A stretch of DNA of 64,000 bases from Lacinutrix mariniflava (GCF_001418015.1 NZ_LIQG01000029.1:87566-151565); one strand, 5' to 3'; shown: positions 17,225-27,022, counted from the first letter of the stretch. Program-made: numbers and translations. Notes: a model not told the origin generated them from the letters alone.

Positions 17225-17234
17225 ATTTTTTACA

Positions 17235-17267
17235 TAAAAAAAGCAGCCAATGGCTGCTTTTTTTTTA
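17235..17267. terminator. Bidirectional terminator between BNR protein and the second ECF operon
   Basis: The stem AAAAAGCAGCC / GGCTGCTTTTT with a 3-base loop lies between convergent genes. Confidence 0.85.
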
Positions 17268-17268
17268 A

Positions 17269-17727
17269 TTATTTTTTTGACTTTTCTCCTTTATGCCTGC
17301 TTTTAAATTCTTTTATCATTTTTGATCTAAAAGAGTATTCGGCAAATTTTAGTTTTAAAATTTTTGTTGAAGAAAGAATTGAACTTAATTTTTGATAATA
17401 ATCTTTTTCAGTTTTATACTTAGTATCTTCAATTTTTGAAATCTTTTCTAATAGTTCTTTTGCCTCCGTCTCAGTTATTATAGTTTCAGAGTCTGAACAA
17501 GATAATTCTTCTAATCGATTTCTTACCTTATTGTGTCTAAGTTTATAGTGTACTTCTTGGTTAGCATTGTAAACTGGCCAAAAAGCTTGAGCTTCTTTTG
17601 CAGTTAAATCTAATTGTTCTGTAATATGAGCCACTTTTAAGGCTTTTATTTTTTCCTTATCGGGCTTTTGTGCAAGACTATTAATTGACAATAGTAAAGC
17701 GAAAAAGGGTATTAATATTGTTTTCAT
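17269..17727 (-). CDS. Exported Spy/LTXXQ-like protein, putative sensor of an ECF sigma factor
   Basis: 152 residues with a signal peptide (about 1-19, ending NSLAQ). The helical region contains ITEQLDLTAKEAQAFWPVYN, the conserved start of the family that flavobacterial annotations call 'sensor of ECF-type sigma factor', and long charged helices follow to a basic end. It is the third gene of the operon after the sigma and anti-sigma genes. The 67-base gap before it carries the conserved dyad element described under 17752. A periplasmic regulatory or chaperone role is likely. Confidence 0.72.
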   Translation of the reverse strand: MKTILIPFFALLLSINSLAQKPDKEKIKALKVAHITEQLDLTAKEAQAFWPVYNANQEVHYKLRHNKVRNRLEELSCSDSETIITETEAKELLEKISKIEDTKYKTEKDYYQKLSSILSSTKILKLKFAEYSFRSKMIKEFKSRHKGEKSKK

Positions 17728-17751
17728 CTTTGCTTTTATTTTTTTAGAGGT

Positions 17752-17817
17752 AAAATGTGTTCGTGTATTAAAATTTGTATTCTTTAATTTAAATTTATTT
17801 TACGCTCGGTTCATTTT
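17752..17817 (-). promoter_or_regulatory. Conserved dyad element, copy 1 (between anti-sigma and sensor genes)
   Basis: In the sense of the operon it reads AAAATG, CGT, AAATTT, 14-base loop, AAATTT, ACG, CATTTT, each arm pairing with its mirror. The left arm overlaps the last codons of the anti-sigma gene (NEPSVK). A second copy with compensatory differences is at 56513-56577. Whether it acts as RNA or as a DNA site is not known. Confidence 0.5.
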
Positions 17818-18313
17818 TGTTTTTATTTTTTAAATTTTTTTTTGAATATAAATCTTGAATATATTCATCTTCTAAGTAACTGTTTAATGTTTCGTCACTT
17901 ATTGTATACTCAATAAACTGTCCTTCGCTTAACTCATTATCTTGAAAAAGAGCAGTTAAATCTCCAATTTCAGTTTCATCTAAAATGTAATTGTCTACAG
18001 TAGTTGTATCTAAATCGTTATAGGATAAAGGTGAATTATCAAAAACGTTTAAGCTAAAGAACAATACTAATGCTGCAGCGATGCTTGAAACCATTAGCAT
18101 ATTTTTCTTGGAGAAAATAGAGATAACTTTTGTTTCTTTTTTTACAGAAACAGTAAAATTATCTAAATAACCTTCGGGTGTTTTAAAACCAGAATTACTT
18201 ACTAAATTTTTAAGTTTAGCTTCGGCTAAAATGGAGTCTTCTAATCCTTCAAAATAATTTTGAGGAATTTTAAATCCTGAATCTTTAATGTTATGTAAGT
18301 TTTCGTTTTTCAT
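17795..18313 (-). CDS. Candidate membrane anti-sigma factor of the second ECF operon
   Basis: 172 residues from the chosen ATG at 18313; an in-frame ATG 18 bases further upstream would start inside a palindrome. The N-terminal half holds two similar segments, SGFKIPQNYFEGLE and SGFKTPEGYLDNF, then one transmembrane helix (about 75-92) and an acidic C-terminal part. The 'GFKxPxxYF' repeat plus one helix is common in proteins next to flavobacterial ECF sigma genes. Its position 52 or so bases after the sigma gene supports an anti-sigma role. No zinc-binding HxxxCxxC motif is present. Confidence 0.65.
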   Translation of the reverse strand: MKNENLHNIKDSGFKIPQNYFEGLEDSILAEAKLKNLVSNSGFKTPEGYLDNFTVSVKKETKVISIFSKKNMLMVSSIAAALVLFFSLNVFDNSPLSYNDLDTTTVDNYILDETEIGDLTALFQDNELSEGQFIEYTISDETLNSYLEDEYIQDLYSKKNLKNKNKNEPSVK

Positions 18314-18319
18314 GTTTAC

Positions 18320-18337
18320 TTTCCGATACATCGGAAA
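18320..18337. repeat. 18-base palindrome before the anti-sigma start
   Basis: TTTCCGAT, 2 bases, ATCGGAAA: perfect 8-base arms. It ends 6 bases before the ATG at 18313. It could be an operator or an mRNA hairpin affecting anti-sigma translation. Confidence 0.5.
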
Positions 18338-18383
18338 TATTTAATTGTTTACTACTATTAGGACTTCAAAATCATCAAATAGT

Positions 18384-18926
18384 TTAATTATTCGTTAAAT
18401 AGGCTTCAATTTTTTTTGTTGCTATGTGATAAGAAGCTTTTAAAGCGCCTTCACTAGTATCTAAAATTTCAGACATATCTTTGTATTTAATGTCTTGAAA
18501 ATATTTCATATTAAAAACCAATTGTTGCTTTTCTGGTAAGGTTGCAATTGCTTTTTGAAGCTTAAGTTGTATAGCGTCACCTTCAAAATAAACATCAGAT
18601 TCCATATTGTTTATGGCTAAGTTTTGAGCTTCTTCATTAGTGATTTGTAATCGTTTTGCATTTTTGTTTATTAAGGTAATAGCTTCGTTAGTTGCAATTC
18701 TATAGAGCCAAGAATAGAGTTTACTGTCACCTTTAAAACCATCGATACTTCTATAAACCTTTATAAATGTATTCTGTAACACATCATCTGCATCGTCATG
18801 AGACTTTACAATGTTTCTAATATGCCAATACAAACGTTCTTTATATTGTGCTACAAGCTCTCTAAAAGCAGCATCTTTATTGCCTTTAGCTTGTAGTTGA
18901 GATATAAGTTCGGTTTCTGCGTTCAC
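18384..18926 (-). CDS. ECF-family RNA polymerase sigma factor (second operon)
   Basis: 180 residues with a GTG start. Region 2 is HDDADDVLQNTFIKVYRSI then FKGDSKLYSWLYRIATNEA; region 4 is LPEKQQLVFNMKYF, KYKDMSEIL and EGALKASYHIATKKIE. It heads an operon with the anti-sigma and Spy-like genes. About 20 bases before the start, on the same strand, is GTCTAAA (18946-18941), similar to the -10 part of the first cluster, but CAAGTT is not at the matching distance, so it probably belongs to a different promoter class. Confidence 0.92.
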   Translation of the reverse strand: MNAETELISQLQAKGNKDAAFRELVAQYKERLYWHIRNIVKSHDDADDVLQNTFIKVYRSIDGFKGDSKLYSWLYRIATNEAITLINKNAKRLQITNEEAQNLAINNMESDVYFEGDAIQLKLQKAIATLPEKQQLVFNMKYFQDIKYKDMSEILDTSEGALKASYHIATKKIEAYLTNN

Positions 18927-19241
18927 TAAATCGATTTTCTTTTAGACTACTATAATTCAATTTAGTTTAAAATAGGTTTAATTTTTTTATAAATTGAAAA
19001 GATCACTGGATTTATTTATAGGCTGGCACTCCTGTTTTTAACAATTTTATTAACAGTAAATCCGACTAAAAGATGTTTTTAAGCGATTAAAAGTAATAAA
19101 GTTAGGTTGGTAACTAAAATTAGTATAAATTTGTTTTAGAAAATAATACTTATGTTTTAGATGCCCCAAATCTATTCGTAGAATAAAAAAGGATAAACGT
19201 TATGTTTATCCTTTTTTTATTTATTACTGCTATATCTTTAA
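18927..19241. other. Intergenic region upstream of the second ECF operon
   Basis: No ORF or RNA gene recognised. It contains the promoter side of the sigma operon (right-to-left) and, at 19185-19222, the terminator of the ABC exporter gene. TTTAGATGC at 19156-19164 resembles the reverse of the ECF -10 box but lacks the partner box. Confidence 0.5.
19185..19222 (-). terminator. Terminator of the exporter operon
   Basis: The stem AAAAAAGGATAAAC / GTTTATCCTTTTTT with a 5-base loop lies downstream of the minus-strand stop at 19242. Confidence 0.85.
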
Positions 19242-21071
19242 TTATTCAAAACTTTGCATGTCGACAAGCTTTTTGTAAATGCCATTTAAAGCAATGAGTT
19301 CACTGTGTTTACCTTGCTCTGCAATTTCTCCTTTATGCATAACAATTATTTCATCTGCGTTTTGAATCGTAGATAGTCTGTGCGCAATTACAATAGAGGT
19401 TCTGTTTTTCATCATGTTTTCTAAAGCAACTTGAACTATGCGCTCGCTTTCTGTGTCTAATGCTGAGGTGGCTTCGTCTAAAACCATAATTGGAGGATTC
19501 TTTAAAACAGCTCTTGCAATACTTAAGCGTTGTTTTTGTCCTCCAGAAAAATTGTTTCCAGCATCTCCTACATTAGTTTCTATACCTTTAGATAAATCTT
19601 TTACAAATTCCCAGGCATTAGCTATTTTTAAGGCTTCTATAATTTCTTCTTCTGTAGCGTTCTCTTTACCAATTAAAAGATTGTTTTTAATAGTGTCATT
19701 AAATAAAATAGAATCTTGTGTCACTAAACCCATTAAACCACGAAGCGATTTCTTAGTAATGTCTTTAATGTTATTGTTATCTATTTCTATACTACCTTCG
19801 TTTACATCGTAAAAACGAGTAAGTAAATTTGCAATCGTACTTTTTCCTGAACCAGACTGTCCTACCAATGCAACTGTTTTTCCTTTTGGTACTTTAATAG
19901 AGAAATTCTTTAAAACAGGATCGTTGTCGTATTTAAAAGTAATATTATTAATTGCTATTTCATTATTAAAATGGTCTAATGATTTAGCATTTGAAGCATC
20001 TGGCATTGTATCTTCTTCGTGTAAAATTTCGAATACACGATCTGCAGCAGCAATTCCATTTTTAACGCGATAAGATGCTTTGCTTATTGCTTTTGCTGGT
20101 GTTAAAATACCATAGGCAAGAACCATAAAACCAATAAAAGTTGTGCCTTCAATAACTTTATCTATTAATACTAATTTTCCACCATACCATAATAATATAG
20201 CAATGGTTATAATACCTAAAATTTCACTAACAGGACCAGCAAGATTGTTTTTAAGACCAATACTATTAGATAGTTTTAATAATCTATCTGCAGAGTTTTT
20301 AAAATTATTTTTAAAAACAGGTTCTGCAGTATAGCTTTTAACAATCTTTAATCCTGTTAGAGTTTCTTCAACTATAGAAATTAATCTACCAGATTCTTGT
20401 TGTGCTGTTAATGATTGGCTTTTAAGTTTTTTTCCAATTCTTGAAATAACAAATCCAGCAGTTGGTATAAATACTAATACAAAAATTGAAAGCTTCCAAT
20501 TGATAAGAAACATTGTTCCTATCGCAAATATGATGTTTAAAGGTTCTCTAACAATCAATTCTAAGACGATAAATAAAGAATTTTGCATTTCTCCAATATC
20601 GCCTAAAATTCTAGCCATAATGTCTCCTTTACGTCTTTTAGAATAGAAACTTAAAGGCAGATTAATAATATTATCATACATATCATTTCTTAACGCAGTT
20701 AACACTCCGTTTTTTAGATACATTACATGTTGGTTAGCTAAATAGCCAAAAAGATTTTTTAATGTGAAAGTAGAAATAACAATTGCTATTACAACAACTA
20801 AAGCCATTTGTTCATTGTCATTGTGTAGATATCCACTTACTTTATAGTTTAGTAAATCATTTCCATAGTCTAATAAATTACCAATGCCTTTTAATACAGG
20901 TTCTTTTGTTACTCTATTAGTTTTATCGAATAATACATTAAGCATTGGTATTAATGCAACAAAAGATAATGTTGTAAACAATGCATTTAAAACATTAAAA
21001 ATCACGTTTAAAATCACGTGTTTCTTAAAATTTTTTATAAAAGGTAATAATTGAATTATTATTTTTTTCAT
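19242..21071 (-). CDS. MsbA-like ABC exporter (fused permease and ATPase)
   Basis: 609 residues: an N-terminal exporter membrane domain of six helices (about 1-330) and a C-terminal ATPase. Walker A GQSGSGKST is near 402-410, the signature SGGQKQRLS near 507, Walker B MVLDEATSALD near 530, and the H-loop in IVIAHRLST. As a half-size transporter it should work as a homodimer; MsbA-type members flip lipid A or other lipids. Its start directly abuts the stop of the phosphohexomutase gene, and the operon includes a polyprenyl-type glycosyltransferase, so lipid or glycolipid export is plausible. Confidence 0.92.
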   Translation of the reverse strand: MKKIIIQLLPFIKNFKKHVILNVIFNVLNALFTTLSFVALIPMLNVLFDKTNRVTKEPVLKGIGNLLDYGNDLLNYKVSGYLHNDNEQMALVVVIAIVISTFTLKNLFGYLANQHVMYLKNGVLTALRNDMYDNIINLPLSFYSKRRKGDIMARILGDIGEMQNSLFIVLELIVREPLNIIFAIGTMFLINWKLSIFVLVFIPTAGFVISRIGKKLKSQSLTAQQESGRLISIVEETLTGLKIVKSYTAEPVFKNNFKNSADRLLKLSNSIGLKNNLAGPVSEILGIITIAILLWYGGKLVLIDKVIEGTTFIGFMVLAYGILTPAKAISKASYRVKNGIAAADRVFEILHEEDTMPDASNAKSLDHFNNEIAINNITFKYDNDPVLKNFSIKVPKGKTVALVGQSGSGKSTIANLLTRFYDVNEGSIEIDNNNIKDITKKSLRGLMGLVTQDSILFNDTIKNNLLIGKENATEEEIIEALKIANAWEFVKDLSKGIETNVGDAGNNFSGGQKQRLSIARAVLKNPPIMVLDEATSALDTESERIVQVALENMMKNRTSIVIAHRLSTIQNADEIIVMHKGEIAEQGKHSELIALNGIYKKLVDMQSFE

Positions 21072-22802
21072 CTAATTAAGTTGCATGTCTTTTAAAATAG
21101 CATCAATCTTATTTTCCAATAGTTGTTCCGTTTCTTTAAAAGCAGACACATTGTCTAATGTCGTGTTTACACTAATATAAAATTTAATTTTAGGCTCCGT
21201 TCCGCTAGGTCTTAAGGCAATTTTACTACCATCTTCTGTATAATAAATTAAAACATTAGATTTTGGAACATCTAAAATATATTCTTCCTGACTTTGAATG
21301 TTCTTTGCAATAGAAGACTGATAATCTTCTATTAAAACTATTTTTTCACCGTTTACATTTTTCAATGGATTCTCGCGGGCATCAATCATCATTTGCTTTA
21401 TTTCTTGAGCACCTTCAATTCCTTTTTTAGTTATAGAAACTAAACGTTCTTTGTATAAACCATGTGCTACATAAAGTTTAACTAGCTCTTGGTAAACACT
21501 GCTGCCTTTTGCTTTTGCTTGAGCAGCAATTTCGCATGCTAGTAGAGTAGAAGTAACAGCGTCTTTATCGCGAACAAAATCGCCAACCATAAACCCGAAA
21601 CTTTCTTCACCACCACCAATAAAGTCAAGTTCAGGAAAGTCTTTTATCATTTTAGCAATCCATTTAAAACCGGTTAAACCAATTTTAGACTCTACGTTGT
21701 AAGATTCGGCTAAAACGCTCATCATTGGTGTAGAAACAATAGTACTAGCAATAAATTGATTGCCGTTAATTTTGTTCTCACTCTGCCATTGTTTTAATAA
21801 GAAATCCGTCATTAATAACATCGCTTGATTTCCGTTTAAAATAACAAGTTCGTTATCTAGATCTCTAACAACAACGCCTAATCTGTCGCAATCTGGATCT
21901 GTACCAATTACAATATCGGCATCTGTTTTACTCGCCAATTCCATAGCCATTTTTAAAGCTTCTGGCTCTTCTGGATTTGGAGAGACTACTGTTGGGAAAT
22001 CGCCATTTGGTTCGCGTTGTTCTTCAACTATATTAACATTGGTGTAACCAGCACGATTTAATGTTTCTGGTACTGCTGTAATAGATGTTCCGTGAAGAGA
22101 TGTAAATACGATGTTTAAATTTTCTCTCGCTTCCGCGGAAGTATTAAAGCTTCCGTTTTTAACAGAGGCATTAATAAAAACGTCGTCTACTTCTTTACCT
22201 ATATATTGAATTAATTTTTCATTTGCATCAAATTTAATTTCAGCATAGTCTAAATTATTAATAACCGAAATAATTTCAGCATCTTCCGGTGGAACCAATT
22301 GTCCGCCATCTTGCCAATATACTTTATAACCGTTGTATTCTGGAGGATTATGTGAAGCTGTTAAAACAATACCACAATGGCAGTTTAAGTGTTTTAAAGC
22401 GAAAGATAATTCTGGAGTTGCGCGAAGGTCTTCGAATAAAAAGACTTCAATATTATTGGCCGAAAACACATCTGCTACTACCTTAGCTAAGCTTTTACTA
22501 TTGTGTCTACAATCAAAAGCAATAGCAACTTTTAATGTTTCGTTAGGAAAAACCTTATGCATATAATCGCTAATGCCTTGCGTATTTTTTCCTAATGTAT
22601 ATTTATTAATTCTATTAGTACCAATTCCCATTACACCGCGCATGCCACCAGTTCCAAATTCTAAATCTTTGTAGAAACTTTCTTTTAGTTCTTTAGGATT
22701 TGTACCTATAAGATCTTTAATATGTAATTGAGTGTCTTTGTCAAACGCTGGAGTTAACCAAGTATTGACTCTATCTAATAATTTTGGTTCTATATGTATC
22801 AT
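21072..22802 (-). CDS. Phospho-sugar mutase (phosphoglucomutase/phosphomannomutase family)
   Basis: 576 residues of the alpha-D-phosphohexomutase superfamily. The phospho-serine loop [13 protein letters not shown] is near residue 148, the metal loop [10 protein letters not shown] near 300, the sugar-specificity loop GGGEESFGF near 395, and the phosphate-binding loop [14 protein letters not shown] near 540. The GEESFGF form and the length agree with the phosphoglucomutase-like group, interconverting hexose 1- and 6-phosphates for glycan precursor supply. It lies between the glycosyltransferase and exporter genes, with no gap to the latter. Confidence 0.92.
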   Translation of the reverse strand: MIHIEPKLLDRVNTWLTPAFDKDTQLHIKDLIGTNPKELKESFYKDLEFGTGGMRGVMGIGTNRINKYTLGKNTQGISDYMHKVFPNETLKVAIAFDCRHNSKSLAKVVADVFSANNIEVFLFEDLRATPELSFALKHLNCHCGIVLTASHNPPEYNGYKVYWQDGGQLVPPEDAEIISVINNLDYAEIKFDANEKLIQYIGKEVDDVFINASVKNGSFNTSAEARENLNIVFTSLHGTSITAVPETLNRAGYTNVNIVEEQREPNGDFPTVVSPNPEEPEALKMAMELASKTDADIVIGTDPDCDRLGVVVRDLDNELVILNGNQAMLLMTDFLLKQWQSENKINGNQFIASTIVSTPMMSVLAESYNVESKIGLTGFKWIAKMIKDFPELDFIGGGEESFGFMVGDFVRDKDAVTSTLLACEIAAQAKAKGSSVYQELVKLYVAHGLYKERLVSITKKGIEGAQEIKQMMIDARENPLKNVNGEKIVLIEDYQSSIAKNIQSQEEYILDVPKSNVLIYYTEDGSKIALRPSGTEPKIKFYISVNTTLDNVSAFKETEQLLENKIDAILKDMQLN

Positions 22803-22869
22803 GAGTAGGATAGTAAGTTAATAGAATATAAAAATAAGCATAATATAAAAGAATATATTTAGCTCTATG

Positions 22870-23835
22870 TTAAGTTAGTGTTTTGGCATTTAAGTTTAAT
22901 TCCTCTTTTACCAAATAACGTTTTTTGTTTTGTTTAGAGCGTAAAATTATTTCACCTAAAAATCCAGCAATAAAAAATTGGGTACCAATAATCATGGTAA
23001 CTAGCGCAATGTAAAACTGAGGTCTTTGTGTTATTAATCTTCCATCTGTATGAAAAAACAACTTGTCTATTCCTAAATATAATGAAAAAGCCAAGCCAAT
23101 AGCAAACATAATAACGCCTAATGCTCCAAATAAATGCATTGGTCTTTTTCCAAAACGCGATATAAACCAAATGGTAATTAAATCTAGAAAACCATTGATA
23201 AAGCGTTCCATTCCAAATTTAGTTTCACCATATTTTCTTGCTTGGTGCTGTACAACTTGCTCTCCAATTTTTGTGAAACCTGCGTTTTTGGCTAGTACCG
23301 GAATGTATCTATGCATTTCTCCACTTACTTCTATATGTTTTACAACAATATTTTTGTAGGCTTTTAAGCCACAATTAAAGTCGTTAAGTTTTACGCCAGA
23401 TGTTTTTCTTGCTGCCCAATTAAATAATTTAGACGGTAAGTTTTTGGTAAGTTTATTATCGTAACGTTGCTTTTTCCAACCAGAAACAAGGTCAAAATGC
23501 TCCGTAGTAATTTTATTGTAAAGCGAAGGTATTTCTTCTGGATTATCCTGTAAATCGGCATCCATAGTAATAATAACATCACCTTGTGCTTTTTCGAACC
23601 CAGCGTGTAATGCTTGAGATTTTCCAAAGTTTTTTAGAAACCGTATGCCTTTTACATTAGCATCGGTTTTAGAAAGTGTGTCTATAGTTTGCCAAGAACC
23701 ATCTGTAGAACCGTCGTCTATAAAGATTATTTCATAAGAAAAACGATTGGATTGCATAACTTTTGCAATCCAATCGTGTAATTCTGTGAGAGATTCTTGT
23801 TCGTTAAGTAGTGGTATGACTACAGATATGTCCAT
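22870..23835 (-). CDS. Family 2 glycosyltransferase, polyprenyl-phosphate type, with two membrane helices
   Basis: 321 residues. The GT-A domain shows SVVIPLLNEQESL at the N-terminus, DDGSTDGSW near 40, and the metal-binding MDADLQDNPEEI near 92-103. The C-terminal part has two long membrane helices (about 230-255 and 270-300), the arrangement of DPM1/GtrB/ArnC-like enzymes that transfer a sugar from a nucleotide donor to polyprenyl phosphate at the inner membrane. The C-terminus is basic. Located between DUF4199 and phosphohexomutase genes in one operon. Confidence 0.9.
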   Translation of the reverse strand: MDISVVIPLLNEQESLTELHDWIAKVMQSNRFSYEIIFIDDGSTDGSWQTIDTLSKTDANVKGIRFLKNFGKSQALHAGFEKAQGDVIITMDADLQDNPEEIPSLYNKITTEHFDLVSGWKKQRYDNKLTKNLPSKLFNWAARKTSGVKLNDFNCGLKAYKNIVVKHIEVSGEMHRYIPVLAKNAGFTKIGEQVVQHQARKYGETKFGMERFINGFLDLITIWFISRFGKRPMHLFGALGVIMFAIGLAFSLYLGIDKLFFHTDGRLITQRPQFYIALVTMIIGTQFFIAGFLGEIILRSKQNKKRYLVKEELNLNAKTLT

Positions 23836-23869
23836 ATATTATTTTGAAATTGATACTTCAAATATAAGC

Positions 23870-24403
23870 CTATAATGCCTTTTCTGGGTCTCTTTTAACT
23901 ATTAAAGCTACAATAAGACCTATTACTGCCTGAATAATTAAAAATATTGCATTCGATTGTAATTGAGGTGCTATAGAAAATTGATTTTTTTGAGCTTCCA
24001 TCTGTTCTACGGCTGTCGCAACAGCTTCTTCTGGAGCATTAAAACTGCGCATCATTTGTACAGAGGCTTCAATTGTTTTCTCTTTTAAAGCTAAGGCAGC
24101 TTCAGGATCAACAAAATTGAAAATTATAATACTTATAACCATACTAATTAATATTCCAATGGCAACAGTAATAAAGTAAGAGCTAAAGGCTTCTTTAAAA
24201 GTAATAAAACCGTCTTGCATTTTTTTCGATTTTAAAGCCGAGACTATTCCAAATGCGATAATTGCGATAAATAGTATTATTCCAAGCCACCATTTAGTTA
24301 AAAGTTCTAGATATAGGGCATAACCTAAAATGGTAATAATTGACATTAATCCTCCTAAATAAAGGCCAAGATTAATTGCAGATGATTTTGTTGATGTTTC
24401 CAT
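23870..24403 (-). CDS. DUF4199 membrane protein
   Basis: 177 residues with four predicted membrane helices: two near the N-terminus (about 10-55), one near 75-98 and one near 150-170. The segment GFITFKEAFSSYFITVAIG matches the DUF4199 pattern of flavobacteria, and the loop between helices 3 and 4 is acidic. No known activity. It is the first gene of the operon leading to the glycosyltransferase, 34 bases away, so it may assist that enzyme. Confidence 0.8.
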   Translation of the reverse strand: METSTKSSAINLGLYLGGLMSIITILGYALYLELLTKWWLGIILFIAIIAFGIVSALKSKKMQDGFITFKEAFSSYFITVAIGILISMVISIIIFNFVDPEAALALKEKTIEASVQMMRSFNAPEEAVATAVEQMEAQKNQFSIAPQLQSNAIFLIIQAVIGLIVALIVKRDPEKAL

Positions 24404-24516
24404 ATATTTGTAGTTTTTAAGTTAATTATAATGGTTAGTTGCCAAAGATAAAAAAACGTTACAGAAATAAGTTTAAATTATTTTTAAAATAATAGTGTGA
24501 GTTTGCAAAAAATGAC

Positions 24517-24524
24517 TAAATTTG
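24517..24524 (+). promoter_or_regulatory. -7 promoter box for rpmE2
   Basis: TAAATTTG fits the Bacteroidetes TANNTTTG consensus and lies 37 bases before the ATG. The expected TTTG box 19 bases upstream is only partly matched (AGTG). Confidence 0.5.
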
Positions 24525-24560
24525 CACCTCGAATTTAGAATACAATTAAAGCATAAAGCG

Positions 24561-24812
24561 ATGAAAAAAGGTATACATCCAGAAAATTATAGACTAGTAG
24601 CATTTAAAGACATGTCTAACGAAGACGTATTTTTAACAAAATCTACAGCAAATACAAGTGAAACTATCGAAGTAGATGGTGTTGAGTATCCAGTAGTTAA
24701 AATGGAAATCTCTAGAACATCTCATCCATTTTATACAGGTAAATCTAAATTAATAGATACAGCTGGTCGTATTGATAAGTTCAAAACTAAATACGCTAAG
24801 TTTAAAAAATAA
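24561..24812 (+). CDS. rpmE2: 50S ribosomal protein L31 type B
   Basis: 83 residues from the ATG at 24561 (an upstream in-frame TTG overlaps the promoter and was not used). [10 protein letters not shown] at the N-terminus, [17 protein letters not shown] and [13 protein letters not shown] identify L31. The zinc-binding cysteines of type A L31 are absent, so this is the zinc-independent type B paralogue. It stands alone between its own promoter and terminator. Confidence 0.95.
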   Translation: MKKGIHPENYRLVAFKDMSNEDVFLTKSTANTSETIEVDGVEYPVVKMEISRTSHPFYTGKSKLIDTAGRIDKFKTKYAKFKK

Positions 24813-24830
24813 TTTAAACTACAATATATT

Positions 24831-24865
24831 AAAAAGCTTTCATTTAAAATTGAAAGGACTTTTTT
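24831..24865 (+). terminator. Terminator of rpmE2
   Basis: An imperfect stem (AAAAAGCTTTCA with TGAAAGGACTTTTT) with a T tail lies 19 bases after the stop. Confidence 0.65.
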
Positions 24866-24960
24866 GTTTTCAGTATTTAGACTATTTTTGTTTTAACCCT
24901 AAGTTCTAAAGAAAAAGTAAGTTTAACTTTTACTTTATAGCTTTTAATCTTTACTTTTTT

Positions 24961-26136
24961 ATGAATTACATTCTCTTCGATGGTCCTGCAAGAAACCAAT
25001 TATTACCATTTACTTATACGCGACCAGTTGCAGATATTAGAGTAGGTATTTTGACCATTCGCGAAAAATGGGAAAAACATTTACTAGCAACTACAACTAC
25101 TATAACAGAAGATTATTTGTCTGAAAAATGGCCAATGGTGGAAATGGAAGACAATGTGATGATTAATGCTTCCTTTTGTCCTACTGAAGATTTGGTTGAT
25201 AAAATTAAGAGCTTGAAGAAAAATCAGGCAATTTTTAAGGATGAAGAAGTTGTCGCTTTCTTTACTGAAGAAGATCAAGAAGATATCGATTTATCTACTT
25301 TTAAAGCTATAGAGTTTGAGGGAGATTTATTAATTATAGAGCACACTTGGGATATTTTTTCTAAAAACGCAGATGCAATTGCTCAAGATTTTGAGTTGTT
25401 AACAAAGGATAGGGAAACACAACCAATACCTAAATCTAATAATGTAATAGCTCCTGAAAATATTTTCATAGAAGAAGGAGCAAAGCTTGAATTTGCAACA
25501 CTTAATGCAAGTTCTGGTCCAATTTATATAGGTAAGGATGCAGAAATTATGGAAGGTAGTATGGTTCGTGGACCGTTGGCTTTGTGTGATAATGCGACTT
25601 TAAAACTTGGAACAAAAATTTATGGAGCAACAACTGTAGGACCACATAGTAAAGTTGGAGGAGAAGTTAATAACTCTGTCTTATTTGGGTATTCTAATAA
25701 AGGACACGATGGTTTTTTAGGAAATTCTGTAATAGGAGAATGGTGTAATTTGGGTGCCGATTCTAATAATTCTAACCTGAAAAATAATTATGCAGAGGTT
25801 AGGCTTTGGGATTACGAAACCGAAGGTTTTGCTAAAACAGGTTTACAATTTTGCGGTTTAATGATGGGAGACCACAGTAAATGCGGTATTAACACCATGT
25901 TTAATACAGGAACTGTTGTAGGTGTAAACGCTAATATTTTTGGAAGTGGTTTTCCAAGAAACTTTGTGCCAAGTTATAGTTGGGGAGGAAGTGCTGGTTT
26001 TACAACGTATTTAACAAAAAAAGCTTTCGAGGTTTGTAAAGTTGTTATGTCTAGAAGAGCACTAGAATTTACTGAAATAGACCAATCTATTTTAGAGCAT
26101 GTTTTTGAAGAAACTAGTAAGTTTCGAAGAGCCTAA
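24961..26136 (+). CDS. GlmU-like putative sugar nucleotidyltransferase with left-handed beta-helix
   Basis: 391 residues. The N-terminus (NYILFDGPARNQLLPFTYTRPVAD) is typical of the 'GlmU family protein' of Bacteroidetes, in which the usual LxxGxGTRM nucleotide loop is absent. The C-terminal half has hexapeptide repeats forming a left-handed β-helix (GPIYIGKDAEIMEGS, GDHSKCGINTMFNTG, GVNANIFGSG). It probably acts in amino-sugar or nucleotide-sugar metabolism, but with the degenerate N-terminal loop the reaction is uncertain. Single gene with start ATG at 24961. Confidence 0.82.
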   Translation: MNYILFDGPARNQLLPFTYTRPVADIRVGILTIREKWEKHLLATTTTITEDYLSEKWPMVEMEDNVMINASFCPTEDLVDKIKSLKKNQAIFKDEEVVAFFTEEDQEDIDLSTFKAIEFEGDLLIIEHTWDIFSKNADAIAQDFELLTKDRETQPIPKSNNVIAPENIFIEEGAKLEFATLNASSGPIYIGKDAEIMEGSMVRGPLALCDNATLKLGTKIYGATTVGPHSKVGGEVNNSVLFGYSNKGHDGFLGNSVIGEWCNLGADSNNSNLKNNYAEVRLWDYETEGFAKTGLQFCGLMMGDHSKCGINTMFNTGTVVGVNANIFGSGFPRNFVPSYSWGGSAGFTTYLTKKAFEVCKVVMSRRALEFTEIDQSILEHVFEETSKFRRA

Positions 26137-26239
26137 ATATTTTTTAAGGCTTGGTAATGAGTAATTAAAGTATTTTTTTGTAAGTCTTTAATTGTTAAAT
26201 TTAAATTAAAAGTTTATATTCGGTATCCCAACTACCAAC

Positions 26240-26950
26240 ATGAAATTTATTTTTAAAAATACATTTAGATTTTCAGTTTTATATATCGCACTATATCTTT
26301 TAGATACTTTTTTTAAGAATAATGATGCGCTATATGCCTTTCGGTACATTTCAAAAATAATATTAAGTTTAAGCTTATTACTATTTTATCTTTTTAATAC
26401 TAATCAGAAAGATGCCAATAAAAAGAAGTTAGTCATTACAGCTCTAAGTTTTTTTATTATTGGAGACTTTTTTTTTATTTCTGGAAACTATGGTAATATG
26501 TTTCATTTTGTAATTGCTAGTTTCTTATTTGTTAGTGCGAAAATATGTTACTCTATTCGGTTTTTAAATAACGAAGACTTTAATATAAATAAATTAATTC
26601 CATTTTTATTTTTCTGCTTTATATACATGAGTATTGTCATGTCTATTGTTTATCATAATTTAGGTAAATACTTCATCCCATTATTACTCTATTTGTTTGT
26701 TGCTATGCTTTTAATGCAATTTGCTTATTTAAGAAAAGGTGAAGTAAATGCTCCTAGTTTTTGGTATGGTATAGTAGGAGTAATAGCATTTATGATTGCA
26801 GATAGTATAAACATACTTAAAATGTTTTATAATCCTTTAATAGCGTACAATAAGATAACTGTTATGTTCTTTTATTGCTTGGCACAATATCTAATTGTAT
26901 TAGGGATTTTGAAAGAGAACAATTATAAAAAGAACATAGATTTAAAATAA
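26240..26950 (+). CDS. YhhN-like membrane protein, tandem copy 1
   Basis: 236 residues, mostly hydrophobic, with about seven to eight membrane helices. Landmarks shared with the YhhN/TMEM86 (lysoplasmalogenase-like) family are the K near the second helix (ISKIILSLSLLLFYL), the GD pair in FFIIGDFFF, and the terminal helix FYCLAQYLIVLGIL. It is the most divergent of three adjacent paralogues. Some family members hydrolyse the vinyl ether bond of lysoplasmalogens; no substrate can be assigned here. Confidence 0.6.
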   Translation: MKFIFKNTFRFSVLYIALYLLDTFFKNNDALYAFRYISKIILSLSLLLFYLFNTNQKDANKKKLVITALSFFIIGDFFFISGNYGNMFHFVIASFLFVSAKICYSIRFLNNEDFNINKLIPFLFFCFIYMSIVMSIVYHNLGKYFIPLLLYLFVAMLLMQFAYLRKGEVNAPSFWYGIVGVIAFMIADSINILKMFYNPLIAYNKITVMFFYCLAQYLIVLGILKENNYKKNIDLK

Positions 26951-27022
26951 TTTAATGAGTTTAAATTGCTTTGTGTTTACTTATATAATAACATTTATTA
27001 ATACATAATTTTGAAGCCCCAA

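Noticed and set aside
19156..19164. TTTAGATGC (reverse of the ECF -10 box) upstream of the second sigma gene
   Set aside because: No CAAGTT at the correct distance on that strand, and it is about 230 bases from the start codon.
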